64,000 bases of DNA from Acidobacteriota bacterium. Lineage in GTDB: Bacteria; Acidobacteriota; Blastocatellia; Pyrinomonadales; Pyrinomonadaceae. The translations under genes were made by a program, and so were the position numbers. Position 1 is the stretch's first letter, and each line of letters begins with the position of its first letter. Shown here in pieces: positions 53,661 through 61,886 of the stretch. Under the pieces are notes generated by a model that saw only the letters and a program-made list of their open reading frames with translations, was not told the DNA's origin and ran no database searches. Location: contig JAEWFC010000023.1 in assembly GCA_023389035.1 (NCBI GenBank), positions 310,001-374,000 on the forward strand. The letters run 5' to 3'.

Positions 53661-53798
53661 TCCGGCATCCTCTTCAACATCATCGTCAGATTCAGGATCA
53701 TAGTCCTGATAGCCGTGGGCGTCGTCATAGTAATATGAACCGCTGTGTTCAGGCTTAGAGCGTTCAGGATCGGTATTCTCATCGGGGACTTGCTGCAT
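53532..53798 (-). other. Acidic antisense open frame, possible gene remnant
   Basis: The 88-residue frame starts ATG 53798 and is rich in Asp, Glu and Tyr (SGSYYYDDAHGYQDYD, SDDDVEEDAG). Its first 46 codons lie in the gene-free stretch behind the MATE gene and the rest is antisense to it. There is no ribosome site. The N-terminal part reads like a disordered protein segment, possibly the 5' end of a gene displaced when the MATE gene arrived. Alternatively it is chance. Confidence 0.3.
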
Positions 53799-53864
53799 AA
53801 GAATGATTATTGGCAGAACCTATTTCCCAGTCAACATTTTCCTCTTTTTGTCCTAATATTACCT

Positions 53865-54080
53865 ATGAGCCGAACGTCGGAAGAAAAGCTGCTCGATCCG
53901 AGACCTGGAAGCAGGATAGCTGCGGCCAGGGATTTCGGTATCGATCTCACTTTGCTGGTGGCAAAACTCAGGAAAACCCCGCAGGAAAGGATCGACGAAC
54001 TTCAGTCAGCGATGGAGTTCCAGGCGGAGTTGGAACGAGCAAAGCGGCGGGGGCCTTTGGAAACATCTGGGAATCGATGA
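53865..54080 (+). CDS. Small helical protein coupled to a nucleotidyltransferase
   Basis: This 71-residue protein reads SRTSEEKLLDPRPGSRIAAA, then RDFGIDLTLLVAKLRKTPQE and RIDELQSAMEFQAELERAKR. It is helical and charged, of the type found directly upstream of nucleotidyltransferase genes. The ATG of the downstream frame overlaps its stop (ATGA). Such pairs resemble toxin-antitoxin modules, with this as the candidate antitoxin or accessory. The assignment is by arrangement only. I used ATG 53865. Confidence 0.72.
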   Translation: MSRTSEEKLLDPRPGSRIAAARDFGIDLTLLVAKLRKTPQERIDELQSAMEFQAELERAKRRGPLETSGNR

Positions 54081-54554
54081 TCGACCTGAAACGAGCGATC
54101 ACCAGCTTGAGCGAGGATGGCGTTGAGTATGTGATCGTCGGCGGCGTAGCTATCAGCCTTCACTCATCCGGCTACATCACGCAAGACCTTGACCTTTGTT
54201 ATTCACGGTCGAACGATAATATTCGAAGGTTGTACACCATTTGCTCCCCGCCCTAGGCAGTTCCCAGCAGATCGACCGTATATTTTTGATGAGGCGACGC
54301 TAAGAAACGGAACGAACTTTACGTTCGAAACGACGATCGGCGATGTGGATCTCTTAGGTGAGGTAAAAGGACTTGGCGATTACACTAATGCACTCGCTAA
54401 TTCACTCACATATGAGATCTATAGCACAGAAGTTAAGGCCTTGAATCTCTCCGCTCTCATCGATACGAAAACGGCCGCCGACCGACCAAAAGATCATTTG
54501 GTTTTGCCTGAATTGAAGGCACTTAAAGAAGCACTAGACCCCAACGAAGAATAG
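54077..54554 (+). pseudogene. Nucleotidyltransferase (AbiEii/MNT-like), frameshifted
   Basis: The frame starts ATG 54077 with VEYVIVGGVAISLHSSGYI and TQDLDLCYSR (the nucleotidyltransferase GG...S and D-x-D region). It reaches a stop at 54256, and the continuation in the +1 frame reads TPFAPRPRQFPADRPYIFDE, NGTNFTFETTIGDVDLLGEV and IDTKTAADRPKDHLVLPEL. Family comparison suggests about four residues are missing at the junction near 54230-54240, which would fit an 11-base deletion rather than a simple sequencing slip. The gene is probably inactive. The intact DLDL motif would have bound Mg-NTP. Confidence 0.75.
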
Positions 54555-54557
54555 TTC

Positions 54558-56867
54558 ATGATCAATAAAACATTAGCTCCCTTATTCGTCACCTTTGTAG
54601 TTCTCTGCCTTTTTTTGGGCACGGATGCTCAAACACTCAGCGTGCGACAGATAATGTCGGAACCATCGATCGCGGGTCAGCGTGTGTCAGGCGAGAAGCT
54701 TTCTCCCGACGGAGAGAAGGTCGTCTATTTGTGGAATGCGGAGGGCAAGCCGCGGTTGGATCTTTATCTCGTTTCTACAAGCGGCGGTTCGCCCGAGAAG
54801 ATCTTGAGCCCGGCGGAACTCCCGGTTCCGTACAGAACTCCGGATAAAGAGAACAAGCTCGATTACGGAATTGAGGTACGGGATGACTTCGTGAAGGCAC
54901 GCGAGAATCAGCTTGGGAATTTCGAGTGGTCGCCGGACTCAAGCAAGTTGGTCTTCAATTACGGCGGCGATATATACCTTTTACCGATCGAGACAAAGAA
55001 GCCGCAGCGTTTGACGATCACCCAGTCGCCCGAAGCCGGAGGCCGTTTTCTTGATAACCAGCGAATAATGTACACACAGGGTGGCCATGTTTTTGTTATG
55101 CATTTGGATCGTCCATTGGTCGTGCAACTGACAAAGGAATCGAATCCGCAGGCGTTCAAATCGGTCGGGGCTGTCACACCAAGCAAGGATGGCAGCAGGA
55201 TCGCGTACGTTGTTTCGGACAGTTCGAAACAAAAGACGCTGGTCGTGCCGAATTATCTACCGGAATTGACCGCGGCTGGGAACATTCGCCGCGGATGGAC
55301 GGAGCAGACCCTATTCGCAACGCTCACCGACGGCAGCCGTGACACGCCGTTCGAGATCAAGCTCCCGAAGCCTGAAGGTGTATCCAGTTTTCGCCGTATG
55401 GTCTGGGCCGCCGACAATCGATCGCTGATCGTCGATCGGCTCGATAAGGACACAAAACGCCGACAGCTTTTTTACGTTTACAACGTTGGTGCAAAGGACG
55501 AGAAAGTAATACTCGTGACCGAAGAAACCGACGACAAATGGCAGGCACCACTTTCGACGATCTTCGAGCCAAACCCAAAAAACCCCGCACAGCTTTTCTT
55601 TGGCTCGGAACGCGACGGCTATAACCATCTCTACCTCGCGACGCTCGCCGCAGCCACTACCGCCGTCACCGACCCGAACGCACGAGTCGCCGAAGGCTCA
55701 CCCGGATTTACCTCCAACGCACAGATCGAACAGCTCACAAAAGGAAATTGGCAGGTCGAATGGGCAAAGTGGACAGGTGATTCCACGGAAGTAGTCTTCC
55801 TATCCACCAAGGATGGCTACACAGAACGTACGTTCAGTTCGATCTATATGCCTGACCGCAGTGTTCTTAACGTGGAGGGTGCCGGTTATGAAGGGATGCG
55901 GGGAAGTCCTCAAGTGAACGACGAATCTCAGCCAAATCTGCTTTATGAATTCTCCAAATGGGATCAGCCTGGCGAGTTGCATCTGGTCCGCGTCTGCCCG
56001 CGATGCCGGGGACTTTCATTCCCGAAAAAGTTGACCGAGACTGTCCCGTCGTCGTTTGCGGCCCGGAAATGGACCGTTCCGCAGTTCATCGAAATACCTT
56101 CACGCGACGGCAAGAAGATCCCGGCGAAGATCTATCTGCCGCCCGGTCATGATCCGAAGTCGAAGAAGAAATATCCGATGGCGATATTTGTTCACGGCGC
56201 GGGGTATTTGCAGAATGTGATCAACGGCTGGAACAACTATTACCGCGAGTTTATGTTCAACGACATGCTGGCGAGGAAAGGCTATGTCGTGCTCGACATC
56301 GACTACCGCGGGTCGGCCGGTTACGGACGCGATTGGCGAACGGACGTTTACGATTTCCTCGGCGGCAAGGACTTCGATGACCACATTGATTCGATCGACC
56401 ACATGGTCGCGAACTATGCGGTCGATCAAAAACGCGTCGGAGCGTACGGCGGCAGCTACGGCGGATTTATGGCAGGAATGCTCGCAATGCGTGCCCCGGA
56501 ACGGATCGCGGCGGCTGCAGCGTTACGGCCGGTGTTCGACTGGAAAAACTATTTCGCCACGAATCCCGGCTACACGGCTCAGAGGCTCGGGTTCCCTGAC
56601 AAGAACCCTGAGGCATACCGGCGCAGTTCGCCGATAAGCTATGCGGACAAGCTGGAGCGACCGTTGCTTATATTGCACGGAATGGCCGACGACAACGTCC
56701 ATGTGCAGGATTCCGTCCAGTTGATCGAGAAATTGATCCGCCTGAACAAAACGCAGTATTTCGAAGCGATGCTTTATCCGTCAGAAAACCATGGCTTCGT
56801 TCGCCCGGAAAGCTGGGCCGATGAATACGAACGAATCTTGGCCTTTTTCGAAAGACATTTGAATTGA
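54558..56867 (+). CDS. S9-family prolyl oligopeptidase-like peptidase
   Basis: This 769-residue protein has signal peptide TLAPLFVTFVVLCLFLGTDAQ minus the first residues. A beta-propeller (WD40-like strands such as NFEWSPDSSKLVFNYGGDIY) covers about residues 60-480, and a C-terminal alpha/beta hydrolase domain follows. The catalytic triad is visible: Ser633 in YGGSYGGFM, Asp712 (or 711) in GMADDNVH and His745 in SENHGF. It resembles dipeptidyl peptidase IV and acylaminoacyl-peptidases. It acts in the periplasm on short peptides. It lies four bases after the nucleotidyltransferase remnant. Confidence 0.93.
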   Translation: MINKTLAPLFVTFVVLCLFLGTDAQTLSVRQIMSEPSIAGQRVSGEKLSPDGEKVVYLWNAEGKPRLDLYLVSTSGGSPEKILSPAELPVPYRTPDKENKLDYGIEVRDDFVKARENQLGNFEWSPDSSKLVFNYGGDIYLLPIETKKPQRLTITQSPEAGGRFLDNQRIMYTQGGHVFVMHLDRPLVVQLTKESNPQAFKSVGAVTPSKDGSRIAYVVSDSSKQKTLVVPNYLPELTAAGNIRRGWTEQTLFATLTDGSRDTPFEIKLPKPEGVSSFRRMVWAADNRSLIVDRLDKDTKRRQLFYVYNVGAKDEKVILVTEETDDKWQAPLSTIFEPNPKNPAQLFFGSERDGYNHLYLATLAAATTAVTDPNARVAEGSPGFTSNAQIEQLTKGNWQVEWAKWTGDSTEVVFLSTKDGYTERTFSSIYMPDRSVLNVEGAGYEGMRGSPQVNDESQPNLLYEFSKWDQPGELHLVRVCPRCRGLSFPKKLTETVPSSFAARKWTVPQFIEIPSRDGKKIPAKIYLPPGHDPKSKKKYPMAIFVHGAGYLQNVINGWNNYYREFMFNDMLARKGYVVLDIDYRGSAGYGRDWRTDVYDFLGGKDFDDHIDSIDHMVANYAVDQKRVGAYGGSYGGFMAGMLAMRAPERIAAAAALRPVFDWKNYFATNPGYTAQRLGFPDKNPEAYRRSSPISYADKLERPLLILHGMADDNVHVQDSVQLIEKLIRLNKTQYFEAMLYPSENHGFVRPESWADEYERILAFFERHLN

Positions 56868-56967
56868 CCAAGCGTATGCGAGCGTCTTTTTTGATCGCTC
56901 ATTGCCTCGCATTCGCTGTTTAGGGATAATGGATTCCTTATTGGCTCGAGCCTAATCACATTGATAT

Positions 56968-57924
56968 ATGAGGATCTTAGTTACCGGCGGCGCCGGATTT
57001 ATCGGATCGCACCTGTGCGAACGACTGCTTGGCGAAGGCCACGAGGTTATTTGCCTCGATAATTTTTTCACAGGCCGAAAGGCAAACGTAGCCCATCTGT
57101 TCGATAATCGAAGTTTTGAGCTGGTGCGGCATGACGTCACTGAGCCGATATTGCTCGAGGTAGACCAGATCTATAATCTCGCCTGCCCCGCGTCGCCGGT
57201 GCATTATCAGTACAACCCCGTTAAGACCGTAAAGACGAGCGTGATGGGCATGATAAATATGCTCGGAATGGCGAAGCGTGTTAAGGCGAGAATACTGCAG
57301 GCATCGACAAGCGAGGTTTACGGCGATCCTCTGACCCATCCGCAGACTGAAGACTATTGGGGAAACGTTAACCCGATCGGCCTGCGAAGCTGTTACGACG
57401 AGGGCAAACGTGTCGCCGAGACGCTGATGATGGACTATCATCGACAGAACGAAGTAGAGACGCGGATAGTCCGTATTTTCAACACTTATGGCGAGCGAAT
57501 GCTTGAGAATGACGGGCGTGTGGTCTCGAATTTTGTCGTACAGGCACTTCGCGGCGAGGAATTGACCATTTACGGTGACGGCAATCAGACCCGTTCGTTC
57601 TGCTACGTCAGCGACCTTGTTGATGGGATAATCCGGCTAATGAATGCCGAGGGTGATGACATCCATATGCCGGTGAATATAGGCAACCCGGGCGAATTCA
57701 CGATGAACGATCTGGCGGAAGAGGTCGGCAAATGCATCGGCAGCGAGATTCGGGTCAAGCATCTTCCGCTGCCGCAGGACGATCCCAAACAGCGACAGCC
57801 AAATATCGAACGTGCACAGAAATTACTAGGTTGGGAACCGAAAGTTCCTCTGGCAGACGGACTAAAGAAAACAGTAGATTATTTCAGGGGCGTAACGGCG
57901 AAAGGTGCCGGTGCGCAGGTTTAA
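56968..57924 (+). CDS. UDP-glucuronate decarboxylase-like SDR (UXS family)
   Basis: This 318-residue extended SDR has the NAD-binding motif MRILVTGGAGFIGSHLCERL, DNFFTGRKANV, the signature NLACPASPVHYQ, STSEVYGDP and the catalytic YDEGKR (Tyr-x3-Lys). These match UXS, which converts UDP-glucuronate to UDP-xylose for surface glycans. A closely related SDR follows four bases later, suggesting a UDP-sugar pathway unit. The start is ATG 56968 without a clear ribosome site. Confidence 0.92.
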   Translation: MRILVTGGAGFIGSHLCERLLGEGHEVICLDNFFTGRKANVAHLFDNRSFELVRHDVTEPILLEVDQIYNLACPASPVHYQYNPVKTVKTSVMGMINMLGMAKRVKARILQASTSEVYGDPLTHPQTEDYWGNVNPIGLRSCYDEGKRVAETLMMDYHRQNEVETRIVRIFNTYGERMLENDGRVVSNFVVQALRGEELTIYGDGNQTRSFCYVSDLVDGIIRLMNAEGDDIHMPVNIGNPGEFTMNDLAEEVGKCIGSEIRVKHLPLPQDDPKQRQPNIERAQKLLGWEPKVPLADGLKKTVDYFRGVTAKGAGAQV

Positions 57925-57928
57925 TATT

Positions 57929-58915
57929 ATGAAGATCCTCATCACAGGCGGCGCCGGATTTGTCGGCAGCCATCTTTCAGACAAACTTATCGAACAGGGC
58001 CACGAGATAACGGTGATCGACGACCTGTCGACTGGCCGCTATGCAAACGTAGAGCATCTCGAAGGCAATAAGAACTTTCGGCTGATCATTGACACGGTTC
58101 TCAACGAGTCACTTATGGAAGACCTGATCCGTGATACCGATCGCGTTTACCATATGGCGAGTGCCGTGGGCGTTCGTCTTATCATGGAACAGCCTGTAAA
58201 AACTATCGAGACCATATTCCACGGTACTGACGTCATCCTGAAGTTCTGTTCACGTTACCGTAAGCGCGTGCTGATACCGAGCACCTCAGAGGTTTATGGA
58301 AAGGGTGCCAAGGTCCCGTTCAGCGAGGAAGATGACCTACTCACGGGTGCGACCGACAAACACCGCTGGGCGTACGCCTGTGCCAAGACATTGGATGAAT
58401 TTCTCGCCCTCGCACATTTCAAAGAGACGCGTCTGCCGGTTGTTGTCGTTCGGCTTTTTAACACAGTAGGTCCGCGGCAGACCGGTCAATACGGCATGGT
58501 CGTTCCTCGTTTTGTGCAGGCAGCACTGAAGAACGAACCGATCACGGTGTTTGGCGACGGTACTCAGTCTAGATGTTTTGGCCATGTTCATGACGTCGTC
58601 GAAGGACTGGTAAAGCTCCTCGACGCTCCGGAATGTTTCGGTCAGGTCATCAACCTCGGCAACAGCGAAGAGGTTTCGATAAACGGACTCGCGGAGAAGG
58701 CGATCGAACTTACAGGCAGTACCAGTACGATCAAGTATGTAAGCTACGACGAAGCGTACGGCGAAGGCTTTGAAGATATGCAGCGGCGTGTACCAAACCT
58801 TGAAAAAGCGGGGCGTTTGGTAGGTTACAAGCCAACCCGAACCCTCGAAAACATCATCAATGATGTTGCGAACGAATTTCGTTCGACGGCTTCGGCGGCA
58901 GAAAAACATGCTTAG
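57929..58915 (+). CDS. NAD-dependent epimerase/dehydratase (GalE-like SDR)
   Basis: This 328-residue protein has MKILITGGAGFVGSHLSDKL, DDLSTGRYANVEHL, STSEVYGKG and the catalytic YACAKTLDEFL (Tyr-x3-Lys). VRLFNTVGPRQTGQYG and FGDGTQSRCFGHVHDVVEGL are typical of UDP-sugar 4-epimerases. The start ATG 57929 lies five bases after the UXS stop. The exact sugar is not predictable. It likely supplies precursors for the exopolysaccharide system whose sugar transferase lies at the window start. Confidence 0.9.
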   Translation: MKILITGGAGFVGSHLSDKLIEQGHEITVIDDLSTGRYANVEHLEGNKNFRLIIDTVLNESLMEDLIRDTDRVYHMASAVGVRLIMEQPVKTIETIFHGTDVILKFCSRYRKRVLIPSTSEVYGKGAKVPFSEEDDLLTGATDKHRWAYACAKTLDEFLALAHFKETRLPVVVVRLFNTVGPRQTGQYGMVVPRFVQAALKNEPITVFGDGTQSRCFGHVHDVVEGLVKLLDAPECFGQVINLGNSEEVSINGLAEKAIELTGSTSTIKYVSYDEAYGEGFEDMQRRVPNLEKAGRLVGYKPTRTLENIINDVANEFRSTASAAEKHA

Positions 58916-59552
58916 TTTTATCACGTGCAGTTTCAATAACAGGGCGGCAACCTTTTTAGGATTCGCCGTCCTTTTCGTGTTTGTCGCCCAGTCCAGTGCT
59001 CAGACCGGCGGCGTAAAGGGTAAGGTTCGCGATCGAAGTGACCGAGGCATCGCCGGTGCGGTTGTTGAGGTTAGGCAAAACAACGAGGTTGTTAAATCCA
59101 CACGGGCAAATTCGAAAGGCGAGTTTATTATCAGCGGACTAAAGAGCGGGAAATACAATGTTGCGTTCGATGCTGACGGTTACAGCACCGGCGTTCTATT
59201 TGCAGTCGAGGTCCGGGACGGGATCCGCGATCTAGGAAATCGTCTGATATTGAGTGTCGACCCCGGCTCACTGGTAATGATCCGCGGCAGTGTGTTTTAT
59301 CGTGAAGGCACGAGCGTCACCGGAGCAAAGGTCGATCTGGAAAGGATAGGCGAGAACGGTTCTGTAAAAAAGGTCGCTACGGTCTACACGAATATCAGCG
59401 GGGATTTCGCGTTTCGACAGCCGCAGGGCGGCGGAAAATATCGCGTAACTGCAAAGTTTAAGGGTGTTTCGGGTTCGAATGAGATCGTCGTCGACAACGC
59501 TGCGATCTACCGGACCGCCATCACTCTCGATGTCTCTCGAACCGAAAAGTAG
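58908..59552 (+). CDS. Secreted carboxypeptidase-regulatory (CnaB-like) domain protein
   Basis: This 214-residue protein has a hydrophobic export segment (FLGFAVLFVFVAQSSAQ) and two immunoglobulin-like CarboxypepD_reg domains. The first runs from GGVKGKVRDRSDRGIAGAVV to GEFIISGLKSGKYNVAFDAD; the second has RGSVFYREGTSVTGAKVDLE and SGDFAFRQPQGGGKYRV. These domains stabilise secreted proteins. The start ATG 58908 overlaps the epimerase stop by eight bases. It abuts the convergent gene with no gap (59552/59553). Confidence 0.83.
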   Translation: MLSFITCSFNNRAATFLGFAVLFVFVAQSSAQTGGVKGKVRDRSDRGIAGAVVEVRQNNEVVKSTRANSKGEFIISGLKSGKYNVAFDADGYSTGVLFAVEVRDGIRDLGNRLILSVDPGSLVMIRGSVFYREGTSVTGAKVDLERIGENGSVKKVATVYTNISGDFAFRQPQGGGKYRVTAKFKGVSGSNEIVVDNAAIYRTAITLDVSRTEK

Positions 59553-59987
59553 CTAGTTGATCGATTCAGAGACGTGGTCGGGTGCCTGCATCGCGTTGAC
59601 CGTTCCTGCATCTGTTACTATCAGCGGGAACTCTTCCATCACTTCTGCATCCGCGATCGTTTGAACCCAGTACGTTCCCGCGTCGGGAAAGACGACGTTC
59701 ACAAAAAAGCTCACGTTATCCGTAAATCCGCCCGGCGACAGATCGACCGCAGTCGGCTGCGATGTTACGACCATGTTCGCCCGGTCGGGAGATAAGATCC
59801 TCACCTCGGTCTGATGACTGCCTTCGCCACGCCAATGGTTTATAACCGCAAACTTGATCAGAGACACCGGCAGGCGTTCGACCATTATGTTTTGAAAGAT
59901 CCCCATCAATGAGATCTTGTTACCCATCTCGATGCGAACATCATCGCACATCAGGGTGTAAACCAATTCTAACTTTTCGGTTTGCAT
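59553..59987 (-). CDS. DUF6941-like protein, function unknown
   Basis: This 144-residue protein begins KLELVYTLMCDDVRIEMGNK, followed by SLMGIFQNIMVERLPVSLIK, INHWRGEGSHQTEVRILSPD and GTYWVQTIADAEVMEE. It is a compact beta-rich fold with no signal peptide, so it is probably cytoplasmic. I recall this pattern from the DUF6941 family, but with limited certainty. A ribosome-like AAGGGAAG precedes the start. It converges end to end with the CnaB-like gene. Confidence 0.7.
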   Translation of the reverse strand: MQTEKLELVYTLMCDDVRIEMGNKISLMGIFQNIMVERLPVSLIKFAVINHWRGEGSHQTEVRILSPDRANMVVTSQPTAVDLSPGGFTDNVSFFVNVVFPDAGTYWVQTIADAEVMEEFPLIVTDAGTVNAMQAPDHVSESIN

Positions 59988-60192
59988 TCTATACTTCCCT
60001 TAAACGTTCAATCGTATAGCCTTTCCATCCTTACAGCAGGTTGGGGCATGTCGGACGATTCGGAATTTCTTTTCAATTCAGAACACGAGGAGTATAATCA
60101 GAAATTACCCCCAGGTATCGTCTTTTATCGGCAGATCCGATGCCGTTTCAGCTGCCGCTGCCCGGCTTTTTAAAAGGGGCGGCAAATTGACC

Positions 60193-60453
60193 ATGCTTGT
60201 ATATGTGCTTATCTGTCTTTGCCTCGCACTCGCCGGTGTTGCGGGCTTGCAGCTCACATATATGTTCTATCTTGACCGTCTCGACAGAGAGCGAAAGAAA
60301 CGCCTTCATGAGCTCGAGCGACGATGTGTGAAGCTTTCAGACCGACTTGCCGCAGCTGAGGCTCGCATCGAGGAGCAAGAGATCCTTATTGACTCGTATC
60401 AGACTCTGCACGAAGCGGATGAGCACTGGGCGGACGTTTTGGACGAACGCTAG
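60193..60453 (+). CDS. Small membrane protein with coiled-coil tail
   Basis: This 86-residue protein has an N-terminal hydrophobic helix (MLVYVLICLCLALAGVAGLQ) and a charged coiled coil (LDRLDRERKKRLHELERRC, LAAAEARIEEQEILIDS). It is anchored with the coil in the cytoplasm or periplasm. GGGG lies at a good distance from a TTG two codons upstream (60187), so that start is also possible. It converges with the Smr gene, overlapping it by four bases. The function is unknown. Confidence 0.65.
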   Translation: MLVYVLICLCLALAGVAGLQLTYMFYLDRLDRERKKRLHELERRCVKLSDRLAAAEARIEEQEILIDSYQTLHEADEHWADVLDER

Positions 60454-60749
60454 CCCGCGATATCAAGCTCGGCGATCGTCGCTCCCCATCCTCCGGAAAA
60501 TTCATCACCTGTTCGAAATCTTTTCACAAAGGCGGTCTCACTCAAGATCTTTCTGACGGTTTCCCGCTGCACTCCGATCCCTTTTCCGTGAACTATCCTC
60601 ACTATCGCAAATCCTTTCTTACGTGCCTCGTCAAGATACACCCGGGTCACCTTTGAAATGTCCTCGGGACGAAATCCGTGGAGGTCTATTGAGTCAGACA
60701 CCTCGTAGTCGACCTCTTGTGGGATCGCATTAGAGTGATCCGCGTCCAT
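60450..60749 (-). CDS. Smr-domain protein
   Basis: This 99-residue protein has SIDLHGFRPEDISKVTRVYL and VRIVHGKGIGVQRETVRKIL, the Smr signature with DLHG and HGKG. Stand-alone Smr domains are DNA/RNA-binding nicking or endonuclease-like modules. The C-terminus ends FSGGWGATIAELD. The start directly follows the stop of the SH3 lipoprotein gene, so the two are co-translated. The GC-rich ribosome region is absent, as expected for such coupling. Confidence 0.92.
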   Translation of the reverse strand: MDADHSNAIPQEVDYEVSDSIDLHGFRPEDISKVTRVYLDEARKKGFAIVRIVHGKGIGVQRETVRKILSETAFVKRFRTGDEFSGGWGATIAELDIAG

Positions 60750-61886
60750 CTATTTCTTTTCCTGGTAATATTGGGCTATATCCTCGGGCGGCGTAACGCG
60801 GACCCGATTCTTGTCGCGGTAAACCGCGAAGCGTTTCTCGTCCATACGGCCTTCCGGGTGGCGGATCTGGAGCGTTACCGTCTTATTATCACCGCTGCCC
60901 TCGACAGTCATCGGCAACATGCCCCAGACCTCGCCCGCTGAACGCCAGGCCATGTAATAGCTCTGATCGTATTTATCGAATGCGAAGACCACTATTCGGT
61001 CAAAGTCAGGCTCGACACCATCGATCGCTTTAACGACATTCGTGCGGGAAAGTACGATCCAATTACCCGGTGTCGCCGAACGGTCAGATGTCACCGCTTT
61101 TCCTGCGGCATCTGTATCTAACCGCTGCCATGAAACGAACTTGCGATTATTTTCCTGGAAAAAAGCTATATCACTTGGAACCTGCAGTTCCACCTGTCTG
61201 CCGAACAGCCATCCCGCCGGCGCCGGTGAAACCGAGGGGTCAAGTCTGACCTGATACCAGATGTCGTACTTTTCATCCAGCTTTTCAGGTTCACCAGCGA
61301 GCCTTGCTGCCTCTATCTCTTCGTTCTTCGTAGTAACCGGTTTCTTTGCCTCACCGGTCGCTGCGTCATCGACGTCCGAGACCTCGGCCTTAGGTACGAA
61401 TTCCCAATCCATGATCTCGAAGTTCGCACCGCTGGCCAGCTTGAATAGTACATTCTCCGAGTTCAGTGCCGGATTGAGCCGAAGGTTTGAAGCCGCGCGA
61501 AGTTTCCCGGCAGCATGTGGAACGCGATTCTGAAATCCTTCAGCCAACTTCTGCGAGCTTTCAAGAACCTCATTAGTGATGACATGCTGGGCCTCGATCC
61601 AACCCTCGGTGTGGTCTTCGTCACGAGCGCGAACGCGGTACCAATTTACCCTTTCGAATTCGATCTGATCGAGCACGTCGAGCCTTTCGCCACGCTTAAC
61701 CTCAAGGAGATCAGCAGCCACGACGGCATAGCTCGTCCGTATCTGCGCGGTCTTGGAGATCACGGTAGCCGTATCCGTCAGGCCGACAGCCTTCGAAAAT
61801 GTGTTAACTGTGGAATCCAGCAGACCGCAGCCTGACCCGGCCACCACCATGCTAACTACCAGAGATACTAAGAGAAAACGTTTCAT
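60750..61886 (-). CDS. Lipoprotein with SH3-like domain
   Basis: This 378-residue protein has lipobox VAGSGC with Cys20 as the lipidated residue (MKRFLLVSLVVSMVVAGSGC). An SH3b-like region follows (VKRGERLDVLDQIEFERVNW, RARDEDHTEGWIEAQHVIT). The C-terminal half is a beta-rich domain with SATPGNWIVLSRTNVVKAID. It follows the peptidase gene with no gap (TAA then ATG) and precedes the Smr gene, also with no gap. SH3b domains often bind peptidoglycan. The role in this operon is unknown. Confidence 0.85.
   Translation of the reverse strand: MKRFLLVSLVVSMVVAGSGCGLLDSTVNTFSKAVGLTDTATVISKTAQIRTSYAVVAADLLEVKRGERLDVLDQIEFERVNWYRVRARDEDHTEGWIEAQHVITNEVLESSQKLAEGFQNRVPHAAGKLRAASNLRLNPALNSENVLFKLASGANFEIMDWEFVPKAEVSDVDDAATGEAKKPVTTKNEEIEAARLAGEPEKLDEKYDIWYQVRLDPSVSPAPAGWLFGRQVELQVPSDIAFFQENNRKFVSWQRLDTDAAGKAVTSDRSATPGNWIVLSRTNVVKAIDGVEPDFDRIVVFAFDKYDQSYYMAWRSAGEVWGMLPMTVEGSGDNKTVTLQIRHPEGRMDEKRFAVYRDKNRVRVTPPEDIAQYYQEKK

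Noticed and set aside
56868..56967. Terminator after the S9 peptidase gene
   Set aside because: A T6 run is present but the preceding GCGT/GCGAGCGTC arms do not form a stable stem.
60048..60173. 41-residue frame (MSDDSEFLFNSEHEEYNQ...) between the DUF6941-like gene and the coiled-coil gene
   Set aside because: A ribosome-like GGGG is near, but the end is a Cys/Arg-rich run overlapping a GCCG...CGGC-TTTTT hairpin, so it is more likely untranslated leader.
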